DNA of 47,988 nucleotides from Candidatus Lachnoclostridium pullistercoris (lineage in GTDB: Bacteria; Bacillota; Clostridia; Lachnospirales; Lachnospiraceae), in assembly GCA_019119775.1 (NCBI GenBank), contig DWWL01000068.1, positions 1 through 47,988 on the forward strand. Direction: 5' to 3'. Made by a program: the position numbers and the translations under genes. This document shows positions 32,818 through 40,086 of the stretch, in pieces (positions within the stretch are counted from its first letter, which is position 1; the number at the start of each line of letters is the position of its first letter). The notes beneath the pieces were generated by a model. It was not told the DNA's origin. It saw only the letters and a list, made by a program, of their open reading frames with translations, and made no database searches.

Positions 32818-33555
32818 ATGGAGTCTTATGCGCTGACAGACATCGGGATGGCAAGGAGCATGAATCAGGATTTTGTGTTTGCCACCTCTGAGAAGATCGG
32901 GCCCCTGGAGAACCTGTTCCTGGTGGCCGACGGCATGGGCGGACACCGGGCGGGAGACTACGCCTCCCGGTTCCTGATCCAGCACATCATCGCCGGTGTG
33001 AAGGCTTCGGAGAAACGGCCGCCTGTATCGGTGCTGGAGCGGGCGATCCGCCAGGGAAACCGGGAGCTATACCGGGAAGCGGTGGAGAAGGAGGAGCTCA
33101 GCGGGATGGGCACCACTCTGGTGGCGGCCACCACTGAGGGGAATACCCTCTACGTCTCCAATATTGGAGACAGCCGTCTCTACCTGATCCGGGGAAAGAA
33201 AGCCTACCAGGTGACGAAAGACCACTCCTATGTGGAGGAGATGGTGGCGGCCGGCCGCATGGTCCGGGGCAGCGAAGAGTACTTAAGCCAGAAAAACATC
33301 ATCACCCGGGCGGCGGGAATGACCGAGCGGGTGGAAGCTGATTTTTTTGAGGTGGATCTGGCCGACGGAGATCGGATCCTTCTGTGCTCCGACGGCCTGA
33401 CCAATATGGTGGACAATGAAACCATCGCCGCCGTGTCATCAGCTCCGGAAAGCCTGCGCGGGCGGGTGGAGAAGCTGGTGGCAAAGGCCAATGAAAACGG
33501 AGGCCGGGACAACATCACGGTGATCCTGGCAGATTATAAAGAGGAGGTGGGATAA
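32818..33555 (+). CDS. stp: PP2C-type serine/threonine phosphatase (Stp/PrpC)
   Basis: A 245-residue cytoplasmic metal-dependent phosphatase that removes phosphate from targets of the PASTA kinase encoded next. PPM motifs are in place: TDIGMARSMNQD, VADGMGGHRAG, GDSRLYLIRG, LCSDGLTNMV and GGRDNITVIL, which supply the Mn/Mg-binding aspartates. No membrane segment is present. The start ATG 32818 lies 5 bases after the rlmN stop, and prkC follows after one base, the standard phosphatase-kinase order in Firmicutes. Confidence 0.95.
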   Translation: MESYALTDIGMARSMNQDFVFATSEKIGPLENLFLVADGMGGHRAGDYASRFLIQHIIAGVKASEKRPPVSVLERAIRQGNRELYREAVEKEELSGMGTTLVAATTEGNTLYVSNIGDSRLYLIRGKKAYQVTKDHSYVEEMVAAGRMVRGSEEYLSQKNIITRAAGMTERVEADFFEVDLADGDRILLCSDGLTNMVDNETIAAVSSAPESLRGRVEKLVAKANENGGRDNITVILADYKEEVG

Positions 33556-33556
33556 G

Positions 33557-35755
33557 ATGCTCAGCACAGGAACATTTCTGCAGGACCGCTATGAGATCCT
33601 GGAAAAAATCGGCTCCGGCGGGATGTCCGACGTTTACCGTGCCAAGTGCCACAAGCTGAACCGGCTGGTGGCGATTAAGGTCTTAAAGGAAGAATTCTGC
33701 ACCGATGCCTCTTTTGTGGAAAAGTTCAAGATGGAGGCTCAGGCGGCGGCCAGGCTGTCCCATCCCAATATTGTGAGCGTCTATGACGTGGTGGATGAGG
33801 GAGATCTCCACTACATTGTCATGGAGCTGGTGGAGGGGATCACCCTCAAAAGCTATATTGCGAAAAAAGGAGCCCTGGGCACGAAGGAAGCCATCGGCAT
33901 TGCCCTTCAGATGGCCCAGGGGATTGAGGCTGCCCATGAGAACGGGATCGTCCACCGGGACATTAAGCCCCAGAACATTATCATCTCCATGGACGGGAAG
34001 GTGAAAGTGGCGGATTTCGGCATTGCCAGGGCCGCCTCCTCCCAGACCATGAGCGCCACTGCCGTGGGGTCGGTCCACTACATTTCTCCGGAGCAGGCCA
34101 GGGGCGGCTACTGTGACGTCAGAAGCGATATTTACTCCTTCGGCATCACCCTCTACGAGATGATGACGGGAAAAGTTCCCTTCGAGGGGGACAACACGGT
34201 GACGGTGGCTCTGGCCCATCTGGAGGAGCCGATCCGCCTGCCGTCAGAGATCAACCCGTCAGTTCCGGTGAGTCTGGAAAAGATCATACTCAAATGCACG
34301 GAGAAAAAGCCGGAATACCGCTATCAGACCATGGGCGAGGTGATCGCCGATCTGCGCCAGGCCCTGATCGAGCCGGACGGGGATTTTGTGAAAGAAGTTC
34401 CCCGGGCGGACAGCACGGCAAAGACCGTGACCATCAGCGAGGAAGAATTGAACCAGATCCGCCAGGGCAGCCGGAACCGGCGGCCGGCGGAGAGCGGCGG
34501 GCCGCAGATCGGCCGCCAGGTAACAGTCCCGGAACCTGTCCCGGAGCCGGAGACCATGGAGGTTTCCCAGTCTCCGGAAAGGCAGCCGGCAGAGAGCAGG
34601 CCCTCCGTTTCCGGAAGGAAAGGGAAAAGGCCCCCTCAGAAAAATGAGGATGTCAGCCCCCAGCTGGAGCGTCTCCTCACCGGCCTGGGGATCTTTGTGG
34701 CTGTGCTTTTTGTTGTGGGAGTGATTCTGGTACTGGTGCGGGTGGGAGGAATCTTCAACCTGGGCTCCGGCGGCAGAGAGAACACAGAGCAGGAGAGCGT
34801 GCAGGAGACGGATGAGACAGCCGGGGAAGAGGATGGAACCATGGTCCGCATGCCGTCCGTCACCGGTCTTACCATGGACGAGGCGGAGGACCGTCTGGCG
34901 GAATATGACCTGATCCCGGACTGGGAAGAGGTCTATGACGATACGGCGGAGAAAAATACGGTGATCCGCCAGGATCCGGCGGAGGGAGAGTCGGTGGAGC
35001 GGTATTCCAGAGTGAAGCTGACCGCCAGCATGGGATCTGACCAGCTGGATCTTGCGGCCCTCGGAGTGCTGGATATGACGGAGGAGGAGGCAAAAGATTT
35101 CTTTGCCAGAAACCGGATCACCGCCAGCTTCCAGCATCAGTATGACGAGGAGGCGGAGGCCGGAACGATCATCAGCTGCGACCCCATGACGGTGGCCGCG
35201 GGGGGGACGGTGACGGTGGTGGTCAGCGACGGACCGGAGCAGGCCATGACGGTGATGCCGGATCTGCTGGAAAAGACGGAGGAAGAGGCAGCCTCCCTGC
35301 TGACGGAGGCCGGGCTGGAACCGGGCAAGGTGACGTATGACAACAGTTCTGTCATCGAGAAAGGCAGCATCATGGGGCAGGAAGTTCCGAAGGGGACGGC
35401 CATCATGAGAGGAAGCCAGGTGGGCTACACGGTCAGCGCCGGCCCGGCAAGCGGAGAGAGCCAGAGGTATGTGGGCGCCATCAATACCACCTTTGACCCC
35501 AGCTCTCTGATCGGCCCCGGCTCCGGCAGCGTGCAGCTGCGGATCCTGATCCGCCTGATGCAGGTGGTGGACGGGGAAACCCAGTACACGCCCCTGATGC
35601 CGGCGACCACTATCAACGGATCGACACTGGTGCCGGTGAGCTTTTCCAATATTGAGGGAGCCGCCGGTGTGGACACGGGAGAAGTACAGATTGTAAACGC
35701 GGATACCCAGGAGGTGATCCGCTCCTACACCGTACAGTTCTTCCCCCTTGGGTGA
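33557..35755 (+). CDS. prkC: PASTA-domain serine/threonine kinase (PrkC/PknB/Stk)
   Basis: A 732-residue membrane kinase. The kinase domain (about 11-270) has the glycine loop GSGGMSDV, K41, HRDIKPQN with D135 and DFGIAR. A Pro/Glu-rich juxtamembrane stretch follows, then one helix at about 375-395. Outside lie three PASTA repeats (about 430-490, 497-562 and 565-632), which bind muropeptides or lipid II. The final 95 residues have no PASTA sequence and resemble a beta-rich cap (DPSSLIGPGSGSVQLRILI). Only three PASTA repeats plus this cap are seen; other species have three to five. The gene is coupled to stp in front and rsgA behind. Confidence 0.96.
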   Translation: MLSTGTFLQDRYEILEKIGSGGMSDVYRAKCHKLNRLVAIKVLKEEFCTDASFVEKFKMEAQAAARLSHPNIVSVYDVVDEGDLHYIVMELVEGITLKSYIAKKGALGTKEAIGIALQMAQGIEAAHENGIVHRDIKPQNIIISMDGKVKVADFGIARAASSQTMSATAVGSVHYISPEQARGGYCDVRSDIYSFGITLYEMMTGKVPFEGDNTVTVALAHLEEPIRLPSEINPSVPVSLEKIILKCTEKKPEYRYQTMGEVIADLRQALIEPDGDFVKEVPRADSTAKTVTISEEELNQIRQGSRNRRPAESGGPQIGRQVTVPEPVPEPETMEVSQSPERQPAESRPSVSGRKGKRPPQKNEDVSPQLERLLTGLGIFVAVLFVVGVILVLVRVGGIFNLGSGGRENTEQESVQETDETAGEEDGTMVRMPSVTGLTMDEAEDRLAEYDLIPDWEEVYDDTAEKNTVIRQDPAEGESVERYSRVKLTASMGSDQLDLAALGVLDMTEEEAKDFFARNRITASFQHQYDEEAEAGTIISCDPMTVAAGGTVTVVVSDGPEQAMTVMPDLLEKTEEEAASLLTEAGLEPGKVTYDNSSVIEKGSIMGQEVPKGTAIMRGSQVGYTVSAGPASGESQRYVGAINTTFDPSSLIGPGSGSVQLRILIRLMQVVDGETQYTPLMPATTINGSTLVPVSFSNIEGAAGVDTGEVQIVNADTQEVIRSYTVQFFPLG

Positions 35756-35761
35756 GGCAGG

Positions 35762-36640
35762 ATGAGAGGAAAGATAATTAAAGGAATTGCAGGATTTTAT
35801 TATGTGGATGACGGGCAGGGACTGGTGGTGCAGTGCCGCGCCAAAGGTGTGTTCCGCAACCGGAAGGTAAAGCCTCTGGTGGGGGACAACGTGGAATTTG
35901 ACCTGACCGATGAAAAGGATCTGGAGGGAAATGTGACGGAGATCCTTCCCAGAAAGAATGCCCTGATCCGGCCGGCGGCGGCCAATGTGGACCAGGCTCT
36001 GGTGGTGTTCGCCGTCAGCCATCCGGAACCAAATCTCAATCTGCTGGACCGTTTCCTGGTGATGATGGAGGCCCAGCAGGTCCCGGTGATCATCTGCTTC
36101 AACAAGGCAGATCTGACGGACGAGGGCAGAGAAGAGACGTACCGGCGCATTTATGAGACGGCAGGCTATGAGGTGATGTTCACCAGCACCTATGATAAGA
36201 CGGGAATACAGGAAGTACGGGAAAAACTGTCCGGAAAGACCACTGTGTTTGCCGGTCCCTCCGGCGTGGGAAAATCGTCCCTGACCAATGAACTGTTTCC
36301 GGCGGCGGCCATGGCCACAGGAAGCATCAGCAGGAAGATCCAGAGAGGGCGGCACACCACCCGGCACACGGAGCTGTTCTCCCTGGGAAACCATACGTAT
36401 ATGATGGATACGCCGGGTTTTTCCTCCCTGTACATGGAAGGCATGGAGGCAGCGGACTTAAAGTCCTTCTTCCCGGAATTTTCCCGCTGGGAGGATCAGT
36501 GCAGGTTTTTGGGCTGCGTCCACATCGGAGAGCGGGACTGCGGAGTCAAGGACGCGGTCAGCCGGGGAGAGATCCCGGAAAGCCGCTATGAAAATTACCG
36601 GCTGATGTATCAGGAGCTGAAGGATAAGAGGAGGTATTAA
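35762..36640 (+). CDS. rsgA: Ribosome small-subunit-dependent GTPase RsgA
   Basis: A 292-residue GTPase that checks and matures the 30S subunit. The order is that of a circularly permuted GTPase: an N-terminal OB-fold (about 1-70), G4 NKADL, G1 GPSGVGKSS, and G3 DTPGF. The C-terminal zinc motif is Cys, Cys-x-His and a final Cys in CRFLGCVHIGERDC. Length and motifs are complete. It begins 6 bases after prkC. In Bacillus, RsgA (CpgA) is a substrate of PrkC, and the gene order prpC-prkC-cpgA-rpe-thiN is the same as here. Confidence 0.97.
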   Translation: MRGKIIKGIAGFYYVDDGQGLVVQCRAKGVFRNRKVKPLVGDNVEFDLTDEKDLEGNVTEILPRKNALIRPAAANVDQALVVFAVSHPEPNLNLLDRFLVMMEAQQVPVIICFNKADLTDEGREETYRRIYETAGYEVMFTSTYDKTGIQEVREKLSGKTTVFAGPSGVGKSSLTNELFPAAAMATGSISRKIQRGRHTTRHTELFSLGNHTYMMDTPGFSSLYMEGMEAADLKSFFPEFSRWEDQCRFLGCVHIGERDCGVKDAVSRGEIPESRYENYRLMYQELKDKRRY

Positions 36641-36645
36641 AAAAT

Positions 36646-37314
36646 ATGTATATACTGGCGCCGTCGCTGCTGGCGGCAGATTTTGGACATCTGGCAGAGC
36701 AGGTGAAAGCGGTGGAGGAAGCGGGGGCAGAATACCTCCACCTGGACGTGATGGACGGGGCATTTGTCCCCAGCATTTCCTTTGGAATGCCGGTGTTAAA
36801 AAGCCTCAGAGGCTGTACCGGGCTGGTGTTTGACGTTCACATGATGGTGGAGGAGCCGGGCCGCTATATTGACGATATCAAGGCGTCAGGGGCAGACCTG
36901 ATCTGCGTCCACCAGGAAGCCTGCGTTCATTTGGACCGCACGGTCAGCCAGATCAAGGAGGCCGGGCTGAAGGCAGCGGTGGCCTTAAATCCGGCCACGC
37001 CTGTATCTGTTCTGGAGTACATTCTTCCGGAGCTGGACATGGCTCTGATCATGTCTGTCAATCCTGGCTTCGGCGGACAGAAGTTCATCCCCTATGCCCT
37101 GGACAAGGTGCGCTGCCTGCGGAATATGGCGAGGGAAAAGAATCCTTCCCTGGATATTCAGGTGGACGGGGGCGTCACCGCGGAAAATGTGGGCGAACTG
37201 ATCGAGGCGGGAGCCAATGTGTTTGTGGCCGGGTCCGCCGTGTTTAAGGGAGATCCCGCCGCCAACGTAAAAGAGTTCCTTCAGGTCTTTGGCCGGTACG
37301 AGGCCCGGCCATGA
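36646..37314 (+). CDS. rpe: Ribulose-phosphate 3-epimerase
   Basis: A 222-residue TIM-barrel enzyme of the pentose phosphate pathway, interconverting ribulose-5-phosphate and xylulose-5-phosphate. Family sequence begins at once: ILAPSLLAADFGHL, then LHLDVMDGAFVPSISFG with metal-binding His and Asp. Also present are DVHMMVEEP, VNPGFGGQKFIP and QVDGGVTAENV. AGGAGG is about 11 bases before ATG 36646. The stop overlaps the thiN start (ATGA). Confidence 0.97.
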   Translation: MYILAPSLLAADFGHLAEQVKAVEEAGAEYLHLDVMDGAFVPSISFGMPVLKSLRGCTGLVFDVHMMVEEPGRYIDDIKASGADLICVHQEACVHLDRTVSQIKEAGLKAAVALNPATPVSVLEYILPELDMALIMSVNPGFGGQKFIPYALDKVRCLRNMAREKNPSLDIQVDGGVTAENVGELIEAGANVFVAGSAVFKGDPAANVKEFLQVFGRYEARP

Positions 37315-37997
37315 GAGAGCAGGGGGAGAAGACAGCCCTGATCATATCCGGGGGCTGTCTGGAAGAAGGGTTTGCCGCCGATTATCTGAGGGGCAGGCAG
37401 TTTGACATGGTAATCGCAGTGGATTCCGGGCTGAAAGGGGCCCTGGATCTGGGCCTTCCGGTGGACGCTGCGGTAGGGGATTTTGACTCGGCAGATCCCC
37501 TTACCCTGGCGGAGGGCCATGAACACCGGGAGATCCAGTGGGAGGTGCACCGCCCGGAAAAAGACGAGACGGACACAGAGCTGGCTGTGACTACGGCAGT
37601 CCGTTCCGGATGCCGGAAATTAGTGATCCTGGGAGCTCTCGGCGGCCGCTTTGACCACGCTCTTGGGAACATCCATCTGCTTTACTACGGAAAAACGCTG
37701 GGGGCGGAGGCGGAGATCTTAGACAGCCGCAACCGGATCACCGTGCTGACAGAAGGCCGGAAATTCTTCCGCGGAGATCTGTGGGGGAAATACGTGTCCT
37801 TTCTGCCGCTGACCATGGAGGTGAAGGGAATCACTCTGCGGGGGTTTAAATATCCCCTGAGCGGAAGGGATATCACCATCGGTCCCTGCCTGTGCATCAG
37901 CAACGAGCTGGCGGCGGACGAGGCGGAGATCACCTTTGACGAGGGCGTCCTGATCTGCGTCGAGTCCAGGGATGAAAACTGGACTGGGCAAAAATAA
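37311..37997 (+). CDS. thiN: Thiamine pyrophosphokinase
   Basis: A 228-residue kinase that turns thiamine into thiamine diphosphate, the cofactor of the pyruvate:ferredoxin oxidoreductase at the left edge. Motifs include VDSGLKGAL, AVGDFDSAD, RPEKDETDTELA, GALGGRFDHALGN and CISNELA. The start codon sits in the ATGA overlap with rpe and has no strong ribosome-binding site, so it is probably translated by coupling. It is the last gene of the long series that begins at murE. No T-rich terminator follows. Confidence 0.93.
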   Translation: MREQGEKTALIISGGCLEEGFAADYLRGRQFDMVIAVDSGLKGALDLGLPVDAAVGDFDSADPLTLAEGHEHREIQWEVHRPEKDETDTELAVTTAVRSGCRKLVILGALGGRFDHALGNIHLLYYGKTLGAEAEILDSRNRITVLTEGRKFFRGDLWGKYVSFLPLTMEVKGITLRGFKYPLSGRDITIGPCLCISNELAADEAEITFDEGVLICVESRDENWTGQK

Positions 37998-38021
37998 GCA
38001 AACTGGATATTTAAAGCAATC

Positions 38022-38067
38022 CACTCCTGTTATATGATAAGGCAGAACCTTAAATATGACAGGAGTG
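38022..38067 (+). promoter_or_regulatory. Inverted repeat covering the Shine-Dalgarno site of the ECF gene
   Basis: CACTCCTGTTATAT (38022-38035) pairs with 38054-38067 over 14 positions with one G-U wobble, and an inner TAAGG/CCTTA (38038-38042, 38048-38052) closes the hairpin. The right arm contains AGGAG (38061-38065), used by the next gene. A weak -10-like TATGAT (38033-38038) lies in the left arm, so the repeat may instead act as a DNA operator. Confidence 0.6.
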
Positions 38068-38075
38068 AATTAGTT

Positions 38076-38672
38076 ATGAGACAGAAAACAAATGACAAAC
38101 TTTACAAGATCGTGCTTACGGGACTGATGGCGGCGCTGTGCTACGTCTGCTTCACATTTTTAAAGATTCCGATCCCCACCATCGGCGGAGATTTCGTGGC
38201 TCTTCATGTGGGAAACGCGTTCTGCGTGCTGGCGGCTCTGCTGCTGGGGGGCGTGTACGGAGGGCTGGCCGGCTCTCTGGGGATGACAGTGGCGGATCTG
38301 ATGGATCCGGCCTATGTCACCAGCGCTCCGAAGACCTTTATCTTAAAATTCTGCATCGGGCTGATCGCCGGCTTTATCGCCCATCGGATCGCCCACATTA
38401 CCGACGACCACGACAGCGCCTACATCCTTAAGTGGACAGTGATCGCCTCGGTCGTCTCCCTGGGGTTTAATGTGATTGCAGACCCGGTGGCAGGGTATTT
38501 CTACAAGAATTTTATTCTCGGAATCCCGGAGCCGGCGGCGAAAATCATGACGACCTGGGCGGCGGGAGTGACCCTTATAAACGCTGTGGCAGGTACCATC
38601 GTGGTGGCGGCAGTCTACATGGCGCTGAGGCCGATCCTCCGCAAAACCGGCATCTTTTTTCACATATCCTAG
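38076..38672 (+). CDS. ECF transporter substrate-binding (S) component
   Basis: A 198-residue integral membrane protein with about six helices, the size and pattern of an energy-coupling factor S component. HVGNAFCVLAALLLGGVYGG, with GMTVADLMDPAY, fits the PF07155-like group (ECF-ribofla_trS). The S component captures a vitamin or similar small molecule and is energised by a shared EcfA1A2T module, which is not in this window. Neighbouring thiN suggests a thiamine-related substrate, but the sequence does not look like ThiT, so this is only a guess. ATG 38076 has AGGAG at 10 bases; an ATG at 38034 in frame lies inside the inverted repeat. Confidence 0.82.
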   Translation: MRQKTNDKLYKIVLTGLMAALCYVCFTFLKIPIPTIGGDFVALHVGNAFCVLAALLLGGVYGGLAGSLGMTVADLMDPAYVTSAPKTFILKFCIGLIAGFIAHRIAHITDDHDSAYILKWTVIASVVSLGFNVIADPVAGYFYKNFILGIPEPAAKIMTTWAAGVTLINAVAGTIVVAAVYMALRPILRKTGIFFHIS

Positions 38673-38680
38673 AAAAGGGC

Positions 38681-38709
38681 TTTAATTTGCGCCGTTTTTG
38701 TAGTATAAT
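38681..38709 (+). promoter_or_regulatory. Promoter of serS
   Basis: A consensus TATAAT (38704-38709) is 17 bases after TTTAAT (38681-38686). The leader of about 60 bases is too short for a T-box and contains only a CCGCGG/CCGCGG pair. Confidence 0.7.
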
Positions 38710-38778
38710 CAAGCGCAGATTCCCGCGGTGCAGAAGGCCGCGGTCCCCATTTCAAAATACAGGAGGAAGATCCAAGCT

Positions 38779-40059
38779 ATGCTAGACTTAAAGTTTGTCC
38801 GTGAGAATCCGGACATCGTAAAACAGAACATCAAAAATAAATTTCAGGACGCCAAGCTGCCGCTGGTGGATGAGGTGATCGACTTAGACGCCAAAAACCG
38901 CGCGACCAAGGCGGAGGCTGACACGCTGAGAGCGAACCGCAACAAGCTGTCCAAGCAGATCGGCGCTCTTATGGGTCAGGGAAAGAAGGAAGAGGCCGAG
39001 GAAGTAAAGCGCCAGGTGGCAGAGGGCGCAAAACGTCTGGCTGAGCTGGAGGTTCTGGAGAAAGAGTATGAGGAGAAAATCCTCAAGATCATGATGACCA
39101 TCCCCAACATCATCGACCCGTCTGTTCCGATCGGAAAAGATGACAGCGAGAATGTGGAGGTTCAGAGATACGGCGAGCCGGTGGTTCCGGACTTTGAGAT
39201 TCCCTACCACACAGAGATCATGGAGCGTTTCCACGGCATTGATCTGGACAGTGCCAGAAGAGTGGCAGGAAACGGTTTCTACTACCTTATGGGCGACATT
39301 GCAAGACTTCACTCCGCAGTGCTGGCCTACGCCAGAGATTTCATGATCGACAGAGGCTTCACCTACTGCGTGCCGCCGTTTATGATCCGCAGCAATGTGG
39401 TGACCGGCGTTATGAGCTTTGCGGAGATGGACGCCATGATGTATAAGATCGAGGGAGAGGATCTGTATCTGATCGGTACCAGCGAGCACTCCATGATCGG
39501 CAAATTTATCGACCAGATCATTCCGGAGGAGGAGCTTCCCTACACCCTCACCAGCTATTCTCCCTGTTTCCGCAAGGAGAAGGGCGCTCACGGCATCGAG
39601 GAGAGAGGCGTGTACCGCATCCATCAGTTTGAGAAGCAGGAGATGATCGTGGTCTGCAAGCCGGAGGACTCTAAGATGTGGTTTGACCGTCTGTGGCAGA
39701 ACACGGTGGATCTGTTCCGCTCCATGGACATTCCGGTGCGGACTCTGGAGTGCTGCTCCGGCGATCTGGCCGATCTGAAGGTGAAATCCGTGGATGTGGA
39801 GGCATGGTCCCCCAGGCAGAAGAAGTACTTTGAGGTGGGCAGCTGCTCCAACTTAGGTGATGCCCAGGCCCGCCGGTTAAAGATCCGTGTAAACGGAGCG
39901 GACGGAAACAAGTATTTCGCCCACACCCTGAACAACACAGTGGTGGCTCCGCCCAGAATGCTCATCGCGTTCCTGGAGAACAACCTGCAGGCGGACGGCA
40001 GCGTGAGAATTCCGGAAGTTCTGCGTCCCTACATGGGCGGAAAGACGGAGATCCGCTGA
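38779..40059 (+). CDS. serS: Serine-tRNA ligase
   Basis: A 426-residue class II aminoacyl-tRNA synthetase charging tRNA-Ser with serine. The N-terminal coiled-coil arm that grips the tRNA long variable loop runs from about residue 28 to 105 (AEADTLRANRNKLSKQ). Class II motif 2 is in SPCFRKEKGA with RGVYRIHQFEKQE, and motif 3 in APPRMLIAFLENN. GTSEHS is the serine-site motif. ATG 38779 is preferred to an in-frame start at 38728 because the family begins MLDLKFVRENPD and AGGAGGA lies upstream. Codon choice is biased as in other highly expressed genes. Confidence 0.96.
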   Translation: MLDLKFVRENPDIVKQNIKNKFQDAKLPLVDEVIDLDAKNRATKAEADTLRANRNKLSKQIGALMGQGKKEEAEEVKRQVAEGAKRLAELEVLEKEYEEKILKIMMTIPNIIDPSVPIGKDDSENVEVQRYGEPVVPDFEIPYHTEIMERFHGIDLDSARRVAGNGFYYLMGDIARLHSAVLAYARDFMIDRGFTYCVPPFMIRSNVVTGVMSFAEMDAMMYKIEGEDLYLIGTSEHSMIGKFIDQIIPEEELPYTLTSYSPCFRKEKGAHGIEERGVYRIHQFEKQEMIVVCKPEDSKMWFDRLWQNTVDLFRSMDIPVRTLECCSGDLADLKVKSVDVEAWSPRQKKYFEVGSCSNLGDAQARRLKIRVNGADGNKYFAHTLNNTVVAPPRMLIAFLENNLQADGSVRIPEVLRPYMGGKTEIR

Positions 40060-40086
40060 AATACTGGAAAAAAGGAAATTTAAGCA

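Noticed and set aside
34259..36394. A 711-codon open frame on the minus strand
   Set aside because: It lies opposite prkC and rsgA, both with full sets of motifs. Its product is rich in His, Arg and Gln without any domain, as expected for the complement of a GC-rich gene.
38710..38778. T-box or riboswitch before serS
   Set aside because: The leader is too short and shows neither a T-box sequence nor an antiterminator.
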